A DNA stretch of 64,000 nt, taken from positions 62,001 to 126,000 of the forward strand of contig NZ_JACZCS010000050.1 of NCBI RefSeq assembly GCF_014904745.1, read 5' to 3'. Source of the DNA: Oricola nitratireducens (lineage in GTDB: Bacteria; Pseudomonadota; Alphaproteobacteria; Rhizobiales; Rhizobiaceae). The notes beneath the pieces are model-generated. The model had not been told where the DNA came from. It was given only the letters and a program-made list of their open reading frames with translations, and did no database searches. Made by a program: the position numbers and the translations under genes. Below, piece by piece: positions 36,642-45,556 of the stretch. Position 1 is the first letter of the stretch. Each line of letters opens with the position of its first letter.

Positions 36642-39341
36642 ATGAGCCGCGACGAAACCGGAAAGGCGCTCACCGCTCCGCCCGATCCCTTTGCCATGCA
36701 GCCTGATGCGCTGCTGAGCGCCCTCGCCGTCGACGGCGCGCATGGCCTGACCAGCGACGAAGCGGCCCGGCGCCTTGCTGTATACGGCCCGAACGCCCTT
36801 CGCCGGCGCGAGCGGGCAAGCATTTTCGGTGTCCTCGTCAACCAGTTCAAGAGCCCGATCGTATTCCTGTTGGTCGGCGCAGCGGCTCTTGCGCTCGTCT
36901 TTGGCGAAACGGTGGAGTTCTTCGCGATCGCCGCGGTACTCGCGATCAACGCAGCGATCGGCTTCATCACCGAGATCCAGGCGGTGCGCTCGATGGAGGC
37001 GCTCCGCGAACTGACGAGCCGTTCGGCGCTGGTCCGGCGCGACGGCACGATCATCACGATATCGGCGGAAAAGCTGGTGCCGGGCGATATCGTCGTCATC
37101 GATGCCGGCGACGTCGTGGCCGCGGACATGCGACTGATCAGTTCCGCCAATCTGTCGGTGGACGAATCCGCGCTGACCGGCGAATCGCTGCCGGTCGCAA
37201 AATCACTGGCGCCGGTGGATCCCGATACCGTGCTCGCGGACCGCACGCCGATGCTGTTCAAGGGCTGTCCGATCACCGGCGGCACCGGCGAAGCGGTCGT
37301 GACCGGCACGGGTATGAACACGGAACTCGGCAGGATCACGCAACTGGTCGAGGAGGCCACGCCGGAACGCTCGCCGCTCGAACGCCAGCTTGACCGGTTG
37401 AGCCGCCACCTGATCTGGCTGACGCTGGCCATAGCGGCGCTGGTCGGCGTCGCCGGCGTGGTCGCCGGCCAGGACATCACGCTGATGGTCGAGTCCGCCG
37501 TCGCGCTCGCGGTGGCTGCGATTCCCGAAGGCCTGCCGATCGTCGCGACGCTGGCGCTGGCGCGCGGCATGCTGCGGATGGCGAAGCACAATGCCCTGAT
37601 CGAGCGCCTCTCGGCGGTCGAAACGCTCGGGGCGACGACGGTCATCCTCACCGACAAGACGGGAACGCTGACAGAGAACCGGATGCATGCCGACAGGGTC
37701 GTGACGGCGACCGGCGAGATGACTTTCGAGCGAGAGGCCGGTGCGTTCATTCTTGACGGACGCCCGTTCCAGCCTGTTGAGACGCAGGATACCGGGTTGC
37801 TCCTGCGCGCCGCGGCCCTGTGCAACAACGCCTCGCTCGGCCTCAACGGCGCAGCCGCCGCGGGAGATCCGATGGAGGTCGCGCTTCTCGAGCTTGCGTC
37901 GGCGGGCGGCATGCAGCGCGGCGATCTCCTGCGCGACTACCCGGAAGTCGCCGAACACGCCTTCGACACCCACACAAGAATGATGGCGACCGTGCATTCG
38001 CATGACGATCGCTTTCTCGTCGCGGTGAAAGGCGCTCCCGAAGCCGTGCTGGACTGCATAAGCGTTGTCGCCAACGGTTCCGGTACATTGCCCTTCGACC
38101 GCGAGCAACGGCGGCACTGGTCGACGGTTTGCGAGGTTCTCGCCCTGCAAGGCCTTCGCCTTCTGGCGATCGCCGGCAAGGAGATGCCCGGACGCGACGA
38201 CCCGGTCTATGACGGCCTGACGCTTTACGGCGTGATCGGTTTCCAGGACCCTCCGCGCTCCGACATCTCGGGCGCAATCGCGGATGCAAAGCGGGCCGGG
38301 ATTTCCGTCGTCATGGTCACCGGCGACCACGCGGCGACCGCGCAGCATATCTCCGAGGCGGTCGGGCTCTCGTCAACGCAGCAGAAGGCCGTCGAAGGCC
38401 GCGATCTCAAGCCCTACGAAGAGATGACGGCGGAAGACAAGATCGAGGCGCGTTCAACCCGGATCTTCGCCCGCGTCGATCCGGAGCAGAAGCTGTCCCT
38501 GATCCGGCTGCACCAGGAAGCGGGCGAGGTCGTCGCCATGACCGGCGACGGGGTCAACGACGCGCCGGCGTTGCGCAAGGCCGATATCGGGATCGCGATG
38601 GGGCTGCGGGGAACCCAGGTCGCCCGCGAAGCGGCAGACCTCGTGCTGCGCGACGACGCCTTTTCCACGATCATCCACGCGGTGCGCGAGGGGCGGCTGA
38701 TCTACACGAATATCCGCCGTTTCACGACCTATCTCCTGTCGTGCAATCTCAGCGAGATCCTGATCGTCGGCCTTGCCGTGCTGAGCGGGTTGCCCCTGCC
38801 GCTGCAGCCGTTGCAGATCCTTTTCCTGAACCTCGTCACCGACGTGTTTCCGGCCTTCGCGCTCGGCACCATCGACGCGGACCGCAACGTGCTGGCGCGG
38901 CCGCCGAGACCGCCCTCCGAACCGATCCTGGCCCGGCCGCAATGGATCGCGATCATCCTGCACGGCAGCGGCATCGCCGCCGTGACGCTGATGACCCTGG
39001 TGCTGGCGCTGTACTATTTCCGGCTGGAGGGCGACGAGGTCACCACGATGTGTTTCCACACGCTCGCACTGGCGCAGCTCTGGCATGTCTTCAACATGCG
39101 CAACTGGCGCGAAAAGCTGCTGGCAAGCCAAGTGACCCGAAACCACTATGTCTGGCTCGCGATCGCGCTTTGCATCGCCATCCTCGCCGTCGCCAACCTG
39201 CAGCCGACGCTCGCCGATGCGCTAAGCCTGGCGCCGCTTCCCGGGAAGATCTGGCTTGCGGTGATGGGTCTCAGCCTAGTGCCCGTCGTCATCCGCGAAA
39301 TCGCCGCAGCTCTGATGCGGCTGCGCCGCAACGGCTGGTAG
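36642..39341 (+). CDS. Cation-transporting P-type ATPase (P2A/SERCA-like)
   Basis: 899 aa. N-terminal cation-ATPase domain (GLTSDEAARRLAVYGPNAL), actuator TGES in SALTGESLPV, phosphorylation site ILTDKTGTLTENRM, and hinge AMTGDGVNDAPALRKADIG. Ion-site motifs match Ca2+ pumps: PEGL in M4 (VAAIPEGLPIV), a Glu in M5 (NLSEILIV) and NLVTD in M6. Ca2+ or related export is therefore likely but unproven. AGGT precedes the ATG. Convergent with the CaCA exchanger gene, whose stop codon abuts directly. Confidence 0.93.
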   Translation: MSRDETGKALTAPPDPFAMQPDALLSALAVDGAHGLTSDEAARRLAVYGPNALRRRERASIFGVLVNQFKSPIVFLLVGAAALALVFGETVEFFAIAAVLAINAAIGFITEIQAVRSMEALRELTSRSALVRRDGTIITISAEKLVPGDIVVIDAGDVVAADMRLISSANLSVDESALTGESLPVAKSLAPVDPDTVLADRTPMLFKGCPITGGTGEAVVTGTGMNTELGRITQLVEEATPERSPLERQLDRLSRHLIWLTLAIAALVGVAGVVAGQDITLMVESAVALAVAAIPEGLPIVATLALARGMLRMAKHNALIERLSAVETLGATTVILTDKTGTLTENRMHADRVVTATGEMTFEREAGAFILDGRPFQPVETQDTGLLLRAAALCNNASLGLNGAAAAGDPMEVALLELASAGGMQRGDLLRDYPEVAEHAFDTHTRMMATVHSHDDRFLVAVKGAPEAVLDCISVVANGSGTLPFDREQRRHWSTVCEVLALQGLRLLAIAGKEMPGRDDPVYDGLTLYGVIGFQDPPRSDISGAIADAKRAGISVVMVTGDHAATAQHISEAVGLSSTQQKAVEGRDLKPYEEMTAEDKIEARSTRIFARVDPEQKLSLIRLHQEAGEVVAMTGDGVNDAPALRKADIGIAMGLRGTQVAREAADLVLRDDAFSTIIHAVREGRLIYTNIRRFTTYLLSCNLSEILIVGLAVLSGLPLPLQPLQILFLNLVTDVFPAFALGTIDADRNVLARPPRPPSEPILARPQWIAIILHGSGIAAVTLMTLVLALYYFRLEGDEVTTMCFHTLALAQLWHVFNMRNWREKLLASQVTRNHYVWLAIALCIAILAVANLQPTLADALSLAPLPGKIWLAVMGLSLVPVVIREIAAALMRLRRNGW

Positions 39342-40397
39342 CTACCGGCGCACCCAATAGAGCACCAGCGTAAACGCGAACACGCCCAGAACGGCGATCG
39401 AATCGTGCCCGAAACCCCAGATGCTCCGGCGGCTGCGCACCAGCAATCCGGCGATGTAGATAATGGTGACGATCAGGCCGGATACGAGCGCCAGGTCGAG
39501 CACCGGGTTGAATTCGGCCAGGATCGGGCCCTTGCGGTAGAGGATGTCGGCCGGCCAGACCAGCGCCAGCATCAAGAGGTTGCTGCCGAAAATGTTGGAA
39601 ATGGCCATCGTATAGGCGCGAATGCGCACGGCGGCGACGGTTGTGCTCAATTCCGGCAACGATGTCACCGCCGCGAGCAGCGTCACGCCAACCAGGCCGG
39701 TTCCGAGCCCGGTCTGCTCCGCGATGCGCTCCGACATCAGCACGGACAATGCGCCGGAAACGAGGATGGCAGCGGTCAGGAGCGCGAAACGGAGATTGAG
39801 CGCCCCTGCCCCGAGATCGGGAAAACTGCTGACGAAGGGACTTTCCTCATCCGCCGCCTCGCCCGATTCCGGCACATGAACCGGCGTCCACGGGTCGTTT
39901 TCGTCGTGGCTGCGCAGCAGTCCGAAGGTGGCTAAATAACATATGCCGAGCAGCGTCGCGCCGATGCCGACATTGAGAACCGTAAAGGTTTCCCCGATCA
40001 GCAAAACGGCCAGGAGAAGCGCCAGAAGAAAGGCCAGCGCGACCCCTTCCAGGACGGTCGTCGTCTTGCGTGGATAGGACGTGATCGCGGCGCCGCGGGC
40101 AAAGCCGTCGGCGAGCGCCAGGATCGCGAATTGCAACGTTACGCCGCCGAGGAGATTACCGAGCGCGAGGTGGGCATCACCGCCGCCGGCGGCAAGCGCC
40201 GTCGTCACGATCTCGGGCAAGGATGTCGCGGTGGCGAGAAAGACCAGACCCATCATCGCGCGACCGATCCGCATCCGGTCGGCGATCTCGTCGGCATAGG
40301 CGACCAGCCTGCCGCCGCTGAACCAAACGCCCGCCGCCGCAAGCGCAAACAGCGCCAATGTCAACGGTAACGGCGTTTGAGGTATCAGCCCCTGCAC
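39342..40397 (-). CDS. CaCA-family sodium/calcium exchanger
   Basis: 351 aa membrane antiporter with two inverted alpha repeats, each holding an ion-binding Glu: ATATSLPEIVTTALAAGGG and AAVTSLPELSTTVAAVRI. About ten hydrophobic helices with a central acidic loop (DENDPWTPVHVPESGEAADE). Expected to exchange Ca2+ for Na+ or H+. Its TAG stop directly abuts the TAG of the P-type ATPase on the other strand. Pairing a Ca-type pump and a Ca exchanger suggests a calcium-homeostasis function in this island. Confidence 0.92.
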   Translation of the reverse strand: MQGLIPQTPLPLTLALFALAAAGVWFSGGRLVAYADEIADRMRIGRAMMGLVFLATATSLPEIVTTALAAGGGDAHLALGNLLGGVTLQFAILALADGFARGAAITSYPRKTTTVLEGVALAFLLALLLAVLLIGETFTVLNVGIGATLLGICYLATFGLLRSHDENDPWTPVHVPESGEAADEESPFVSSFPDLGAGALNLRFALLTAAILVSGALSVLMSERIAEQTGLGTGLVGVTLLAAVTSLPELSTTVAAVRIRAYTMAISNIFGSNLLMLALVWPADILYRKGPILAEFNPVLDLALVSGLIVTIIYIAGLLVRSRRSIWGFGHDSIAVLGVFAFTLVLYWVRR

Positions 40398-40446
40398 AAT
40401 CGAACCCTCGGATCCCGGAAGCGGGATGGTTGTAACACGGACCCGC

Positions 40447-40460
40447 TTGATGCCAATCGG
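40447..40460. promoter_or_regulatory. Degenerate FNR-like half site
   Basis: TTGATGCCAATCGG keeps a perfect left half and ATC of the right half of the TTGAT-N4-ATCAA consensus. It is 50 bp upstream of the CaCA exchanger start. Weak on its own; listed because four better copies occur in the island. Confidence 0.3.
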
Positions 40461-40495
40461 CCGGTCGAAACCGTCAACACGATAACGGCGTGAAA

Positions 40496-41275
40496 CTACC
40501 GGATCCTCGGGGCTACCCCCAACATGGCTTCGAGATCGTCTCTCGATTCGCTGGTATGATCCACCAGCCCCGCCGAGTCGAGCAGTTCGAAACTGTTCGC
40601 GTCAAGCGGCCGGATCACGTGCTTGCGGACAAGGGTCTGGATATTGCGGCTCAGGGTTTCCGGCGTCGTGCCCAGATAGGCGGCGATGTCGCGCCGCCCG
40701 ACCGGAAGGGCGATAACCGTCCTTTCCGACTTCGTGCCGTTTTCGCAATAACTGCCGGCCGACCGTTTGGACAGGATAAAAAGGAAAACGGCAATGCGCT
40801 CCATGGTAGTGTGGGCAGATGTCATGGCTGCCCATTCTCGGGTCGCATCAAGTTCGTCGAGAACGGTCAACAGCAGTTCGTGCTTAACCTCCGGAAACCG
40901 CAGGAGAAAACTCTCGAAGGCCTGACGATCGATGCAACACAGGCTCACATCGGTCGCGGCCTCGTACGAGAAGCGCGAGTTGTCGCTGAAGGCACGGCCG
41001 AAGAAATCCGACGGGAACAGCAAACCGACGATCTGTTGCTGACCCGACACCGACATCTTGGTCAGCTTGACGACACCGGTCACCACATTGCCGACGATCG
41101 TGGCATCATCGCCCTGGGCAACGATCACCTGTCCCTTTCGAAATTCGCGAAGATGGGAAAGGCGTCCGAGTTCCTGCATGGCCTCCTGCGAGGCGGCGCG
41201 GCAAATGGACCGATTACTGACGGCGCAATCTTCGCATTTCCAGCATGAAGTTGGCGAAAACACGATGTGGTTCAT
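40496..41275 (-). CDS. Crp/Fnr-family regulator with FNR-type cysteines (FnrL-like)
   Basis: 259 aa from the chosen ATG at 41275. N-terminal cysteines C11, C14, C17 and C25 (CWKCEDCAVSNRSIC) plus C113/C114 (VSLCCIDRQ) suit an oxygen-labile [4Fe-4S] cluster as in FNR/FnrL. Cyclic-nucleotide-like barrel (VGLLFPSDFFGRAF) and C-terminal HTH GRRDIAAYLGTTPETLSRNI with the E-xx-SR recognition residues of FNR. An upstream in-frame ATG at 41359 is possible. Sits in the middle of genes with FNR boxes and has one in its own divergent promoter, so autoregulation is likely. Confidence 0.92.
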   Translation of the reverse strand: MNHIVFSPTSCWKCEDCAVSNRSICRAASQEAMQELGRLSHLREFRKGQVIVAQGDDATIVGNVVTGVVKLTKMSVSGQQQIVGLLFPSDFFGRAFSDNSRFSYEAATDVSLCCIDRQAFESFLLRFPEVKHELLLTVLDELDATREWAAMTSAHTTMERIAVFLFILSKRSAGSYCENGTKSERTVIALPVGRRDIAAYLGTTPETLSRNIQTLVRKHVIRPLDANSFELLDSAGLVDHTSESRDDLEAMLGVAPRIR

Positions 41276-41420
41276 ATTGCGCCGGCGTGATCCCGAGTGC
41301 TGTTTTGAGGCAGGACACCATTCTCCGCCAAGGATGTCAAATTCATGATTGGCCTGCATTCTCTTCGTACAGGAAGGATTTGGCGCAAAATTTTTCCAAT
41401 TTGGCAGACCGGCGCGAGGA

Positions 41421-41434
41421 TTGATCGCCGTCAA
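41421..41434. promoter_or_regulatory. FNR/FixK-type box 2
   Basis: TTGATCGCCGTCAA, 14 bp, between the divergent fnr-like gene and universal stress protein copy 2 (90 bp before the latter's ATG). Matches TTGAT-N4-ATCAA with one mismatch. Can serve both directions. Confidence 0.65.
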
Positions 41435-41523
41435 TGCCGCCGCATCCGGCAGCACCGATTATTGTCGGCGACAACTGCGAGAAATCCGGTGCAGAGGCAG
41501 GCCTGCCTGGCAAGGAAGTACAA

Positions 41524-42345
41524 ATGTCCTTCAACAGCATCCTCGTCCACATGGAATTCGACGGGATATCGAATGCGCGACTGCAATATGCAACCGACAT
41601 GGCCGGCGATCTCGACGCCTTGCTGATCGGTTTCGCGGCAACGGCGGTTCGTCCCGTTCACATCACGGAAATGGGTGTCGAGACCGACGACACCTATCGC
41701 GAGGAGGCGGTCATCCGGAACCGGAAACGGTTCGACGACTTGAAGGCCGAGTTCTTCGCTACTGCCGGTGACGGGCCGAATTCGGCCTGGCGGCAGTCGG
41801 AAGACTTGCCGACCCGGGCCCTGACGGCGAATGCGCGGGCCGCCGATCTGGTCATTTCCGGCACCCCCCATGGCGCGATACCCGGCGACATCTATCGCGC
41901 CGTCGATCCGGGCGATCTTGTCTGCGATTCAGGCCGGCCGGTTCTGTTCGTCGCCGAAGGCGCGGTCTTCCGGCATCCGCATTGCGCGGTCATCGGCTGG
42001 AAGGACACGCCGGAAGCACGCCGGGCGGTGGCTTTCGCGCTCCCCTTCCTGCAATTGTCGAAACGCATCCTGGTTCTATCGGTCGGGGAAGAAAAGAACG
42101 GCGGCGCCGAAGAAGGGCTGAACGACGTCGTCCGGTTCCTGATGCGGCACGGGATCGACGCCGACGGCAAGTTCATGGCTGGCAAGAACGGTCCGGAAAA
42201 TTTCGTCGAGACCGTGCGGGCCGAACAGGCCGACCTGGTCGTCACTGGCGCCTATGGCCACAGCCGAATGCGCGAGCGGATCTTCGGTGGATTTACGCGC
42301 ACCCTCCTCATGCAACAGGACCTGAACCGCCTGATGATCGGCTAG
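41524..42345 (+). CDS. Tandem universal stress protein (UspA family), copy 2
   Basis: 273 aa, two Usp domains; the second has GAYGHSRMRERIFGGFTRTL, the ATP-type motif shared with copy 1. Start MSFNSILVHMEFD with AAGGAAG 8 bp upstream. The N-terminal domain differs from copy 1, so they are not recent duplicates. Its TAG stop overlaps the stop of the convergent L,D-transpeptidase gene within CTAG. FNR box upstream. Confidence 0.92.
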   Translation: MSFNSILVHMEFDGISNARLQYATDMAGDLDALLIGFAATAVRPVHITEMGVETDDTYREEAVIRNRKRFDDLKAEFFATAGDGPNSAWRQSEDLPTRALTANARAADLVISGTPHGAIPGDIYRAVDPGDLVCDSGRPVLFVAEGAVFRHPHCAVIGWKDTPEARRAVAFALPFLQLSKRILVLSVGEEKNGGAEEGLNDVVRFLMRHGIDADGKFMAGKNGPENFVETVRAEQADLVVTGAYGHSRMRERIFGGFTRTLLMQQDLNRLMIG

Positions 42346-42779
42346 CGGTTTATGACGATGGCCGTGGCCTTCATGCCGATGGTGCGGATCAGACTGAACA
42401 ATTTCCTCGCATTGTCCGGATGCAGCCGGATGCATCCATGCGAGACCGGCCGGCCCAGATGGGCGATATCCGTCGTGCCGTGGATGGCGTAACCGCCAAG
42501 AAAGAAGACGGAATACGGCATCGGGGCATAGTCATATTTCGTCGAGTACCAGACACGCTCAAGCCGGTAGGGATGAAATGTGCCGACCGGCGTTCGATAG
42601 CCCCGGCGGGCGGTCGAAACCGGCCAGTCGTAAAGCGGGCGGCCGCCGCGGCTGACGACCATCACCTGATCGGACAGGTCGATGGACACGATCAGCCGGG
42701 CAGCCAATGCCGCCGGTTGGCCTTGCGCCAGTAGCGCAAGGACGAATACGGGAAATATCAGGAAACGCGGTACTCGCAT
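42342..42779 (-). CDS. L,D-transpeptidase (YkuD family)
   Basis: 145 aa secreted catalytic domain only. Signal peptide MRVPRFLIFPVFVLALLAQ cleaved near ALA. Catalytic motif HGTTDIAHLGRPVSHGCIRL with His and the SHGCxR nucleophile. Introduces 3-3 peptidoglycan cross-links or attaches proteins to the wall. AGGA 8 bp before the ATG at 42779. Follows the phosphoribosyltransferase gene by 49 bp, probably in one unit. Confidence 0.93.
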   Translation of the reverse strand: MRVPRFLIFPVFVLALLAQGQPAALAARLIVSIDLSDQVMVVSRGGRPLYDWPVSTARRGYRTPVGTFHPYRLERVWYSTKYDYAPMPYSVFFLGGYAIHGTTDIAHLGRPVSHGCIRLHPDNARKLFSLIRTIGMKATAIVINR

Positions 42780-42828
42780 GGCGCGATCCTGGCGCAATTG
42801 CGTGAATATGGCGTTTATGAAAATCCGG

Positions 42829-43491
42829 TCAGGCGTCGCCGCGGCCATCCGCTTTGTGGCTTTGACGAAGGATTTCAATCACTTCCGCGTCCTCGACTTG
42901 CGAAAAGTCAACATAATGCGCCCCAACAGCGAAGAACGGGGCCGGTGTCGACAGGCAGACCACCTCATCGGCATGCTGTTCCAGCCGGCGGATCGCGTCC
43001 GCCGGCGCAACCGGCAAGGCGAGGATCAGCCGTGCAGGCTTTTGCTTGCGGATCAGGCGCAACGCGGAATTGGCCGTCGCTCCGGTGGCCACGCCGTCAT
43101 CGACGACAATGACGGTCTTGCCGGCAAGCGGCGTCGGCTTGCGGCCCCCATAGTAGGCCTCGCGGCGGCGTTCGATTTCCGGCAACTGCTTGCGGGCCAG
43201 TTCCTCCACGTCGGCGTCGGTCAGGCCGAGTTCGGCCCTGATATCCTCGTTGACCGTCACCTGCATCTCTTCGCCGTCCGTGACCGCGGCGACGGCAAGC
43301 TCCGGCTGCATCGGCGCGCCGACCTTGCGGACGAGAATCACGTCGAGGGGAATGCCGAGACCTTCGGCGATCTCGTCGGCGACCGGAACGCCGCCGCGCG
43401 GAAGAGCAATGACGACCGAATTGTCCTTCTCGACCTCCGGGAGTCTCGCCAGAAGTTGCCGGCCGGCTTCGCGCCTGTTCTGGAATCGCAT
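42829..43491 (-). CDS. Phosphoribosyltransferase-domain protein
   Basis: 220 aa type I PRTase fold. The PRPP-binding loop is VIVVDDGVATGATANSALR; N-terminal RREAGRQLLARLPEVEKDN and VIALPRGGVPVADEIAEGLG are as in the PRTase/dienelactone-type stress proteins found beside Usp genes. Start ATG at 43491 with AAAGG upstream. The base or nucleotide substrate is not known for this subfamily. Divergent from the glucokinase homologue across an FNR box. Confidence 0.9.
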   Translation of the reverse strand: MRFQNRREAGRQLLARLPEVEKDNSVVIALPRGGVPVADEIAEGLGIPLDVILVRKVGAPMQPELAVAAVTDGEEMQVTVNEDIRAELGLTDADVEELARKQLPEIERRREAYYGGRKPTPLAGKTVIVVDDGVATGATANSALRLIRKQKPARLILALPVAPADAIRRLEQHADEVVCLSTPAPFFAVGAHYVDFSQVEDAEVIEILRQSHKADGRGDA

Positions 43492-43542
43492 TATCGATAC
43501 CTTTCGATTAGAACATGCTCCAACGGCAAAGCACTGGTTGCA

Positions 43543-43556
43543 TTGACGGCGATCAA
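43543..43556. promoter_or_regulatory. FNR/FixK-type box 3
   Basis: TTGACGGCGATCAA between the divergent phosphoribosyltransferase (start 43491) and glucokinase-family (start 43624) genes. One mismatch to TTGAT-N4-ATCAA. Its centre is 74 bp from the glucokinase start and 58 bp from the other. Confidence 0.65.
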
Positions 43557-43623
43557 GCGATGAAAGACGGTGATGGTGCACATTGCCGCCTTCGACGACA
43601 GGAAAGAAAAGGGATCGGGCCTG

Positions 43624-44604
43624 ATGACTGTTAGCAAGCGGACCGCGCTTATCGGCGATATCGGCGGCACCCATGCGCGTTTCGCGATTTGCGACATCGA
43701 CGAGTTATCGGTGGCGCATTTTGCCGTGTTCGAGACGAAGATGTTCCCGTCCTTGCCGGAGGCCGTAACACACTATCTGGAATCGGTGCCGACAAATCCC
43801 GACATCGCCGGCTTCTCGATCGCCGATCCGCTCACCGGTGACCGCATGGGGATCGAGAACTCCACCTGGTCTTTTTCCGCGGCCGAGGTGCAGGCCGCAT
43901 GCGGCGCGGACAGGATCCACTTCGTCAACAACTTCGAAGCGCTCGCGCTCTGCCTGCCCTATCTGAACGCTCATGATCGCCGCCAGATCAGCGGCGGCCA
44001 CGCCGTCGAAGGCGCCCCAATGGCCTTGCTCGGAACAGGCGGCGAATTCGGCGCCGCCGTTCTGATCGACGTTTCGGGGAAACGAATTCCCGTTGCGGGC
44101 CTCGCCGGTCACACCGCCTTTACAGCGTCAAACGAGCGCGAAATGGCGATACTGTCCCGTGTGGCTGATGAGCACGGCTACGCGCCATTGCAGTCGGTCC
44201 TCACGGGACACGGCATCGAGGCGATTCATGCGGTTCTGTGTGGAATGGAGGGTTTGTCTCCGCTCAAGGTTTCGGGAACCGATATTATCAACCTCGCATT
44301 TGAGGACGACGACCCGCTGGCACGCGCCACGCTCGATTGCTTCGCGTCCATCCTCGCCCGTGTCGCCGGCGACCTCGCGTTGCTTTATGGCGCGCGGGGC
44401 GGCGTCTATCTCGGCCGGGGAATTACGCCGAAAATCGCCAAGGTTCTGGACAGCGAACTGTTCCGCAAAGCCTACACCGACAAGGGCGCCAAGTCGGACT
44501 ACCTGGCATCCGTTCCGGTCTACGCCATCATGGCCAACGATGCAGGCCTGCGCGGCGCTGCACTGGCGGTGTCCGAACGCTTCCCGATGGAATCCATGGT
44601 CTGA
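43624..44604 (+). CDS. Glucokinase-family protein with altered active site
   Basis: 326 aa, collinear with E. coli Glk from ALIGDIGGTHARFAICD to DAGLRGAALAV. Compared from memory with E. coli Glk, the catalytic Asp of INDF is Asn here (FVNNF, Asn103), the GAGTGLG loop is GTGGEFG, and the substrate Glu of PGEGGH is lost (AGLAGH). It may therefore have another substrate, low activity or a regulatory role. Start at the ATG at 43624 after AAAAGGG; the frame also extends upstream to 43570. FNR box upstream. Convergent with pfkB. Confidence 0.85.
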   Translation: MTVSKRTALIGDIGGTHARFAICDIDELSVAHFAVFETKMFPSLPEAVTHYLESVPTNPDIAGFSIADPLTGDRMGIENSTWSFSAAEVQAACGADRIHFVNNFEALALCLPYLNAHDRRQISGGHAVEGAPMALLGTGGEFGAAVLIDVSGKRIPVAGLAGHTAFTASNEREMAILSRVADEHGYAPLQSVLTGHGIEAIHAVLCGMEGLSPLKVSGTDIINLAFEDDDPLARATLDCFASILARVAGDLALLYGARGGVYLGRGITPKIAKVLDSELFRKAYTDKGAKSDYLASVPVYAIMANDAGLRGAALAVSERFPMESMV

Positions 44605-44620
44605 GCGGCGGCGCCGCGAG

Positions 44621-45556
44621 TTAACCGTGCGCGGTCGTGACGCCGTTTTCGTAGAGCGCGAAGACGTCGTCACGCCGGCACAGCACGGTGCCGGGCGTCA
44701 TGACTGCGGCGGAGCCAGCGGCGATCCCGAAGCGAAACGCCTCGTGCATCGAGTTGCCCTGCTCTAGCCACCACACCATGGCGCCGACGAAACTGTCGCC
44801 GGCGCCGACCGCCGAGGCTTCGCGCACATGCACCGAACGCATGCGCACCACGCCGTCCGCGTTGACGAGGATCGCGCCGGACTTGCCCATCGAGACAGCG
44901 ATATTTTCCGCCGCGCCCTTTTTGACGAGTTCCGAGGCGGCGGCGCAGGCATGGCGTTCGTCGAGCCGCTGACCGACGAGCTTTTCCAGTTCGCTCATGC
45001 TCGGCTTGAGAAGGAAAACGCCGCCGTGGTCCATCGTGTGGCGGAGCGCATCGCCCGATGAGTCGAGGACGAAGCGGATGCCCTTCCTCTTCGCGGCGTC
45101 GGCCATGCGGCTATAGGTATCGACCGGCGCGCCGAGCGGCAGGCTTCCGCTGGCGACGATATAGTCGCCGTCGTAGTTCTCGATGAAATCGTGAACTGGC
45201 TCGATTTCCTTTGGATCGACCGACGGGCCTTCCGGCACGAACCGGTACTCGAAATTGGTGTCGAGTTCGTGGACCATCAGCGCGATGCGGTTCGACCCGG
45301 CCATCCCGATACGGTGGCGGCCGATATCGTATTGTGCGAGGAGCCCGTCATAGAGCGGGCCGGTAATGCCACCGGACAGATAGACCAATTCGACCCTGCC
45401 GCCGAGTTCGGCAATCACCCGGGCGACATTCGCGCCCCCACCGCCTGCATAGTGCTTCTGGTTCTGGGTGCGCGTTTTCAGAGTCGGGCGCACATGTTCG
45501 GCGTCGCAACTGACGTCGATGGCCGGATTGAGCGCGATTGCCAGAATGCGTTCCAT
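44621..45556 (-). CDS. pfkB: PfkB-family phosphofructokinase
   Basis: 311 aa ribokinase-fold sugar kinase. N-terminal ALNPAIDVSCDAEHV and GGGGANVARVIAELGG, and the C-terminal catalytic signature SAVGAGDSFVGAMVWW with the base Asp. Closest to 6-phosphofructokinase II or 1-phosphofructokinase; these cannot be told apart by eye. Its start overlaps the CBS-BON gene stop by 1 bp, and ppsA precedes that, so all three are one operon linking PEP synthesis and the upper glycolytic step. Confidence 0.9.
   Translation of the reverse strand: MERILAIALNPAIDVSCDAEHVRPTLKTRTQNQKHYAGGGGANVARVIAELGGRVELVYLSGGITGPLYDGLLAQYDIGRHRIGMAGSNRIALMVHELDTNFEYRFVPEGPSVDPKEIEPVHDFIENYDGDYIVASGSLPLGAPVDTYSRMADAAKRKGIRFVLDSSGDALRHTMDHGGVFLLKPSMSELEKLVGQRLDERHACAAASELVKKGAAENIAVSMGKSGAILVNADGVVRMRSVHVREASAVGAGDSFVGAMVWWLEQGNSMHEAFRFGIAAGSAAVMTPGTVLCRRDDVFALYENGVTTAHG

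Noticed and set aside
40447-40460. TTGATGCCAATCGG as a true FNR box
   Set aside because: Two mismatches in the right half; kept only as a low-confidence site.
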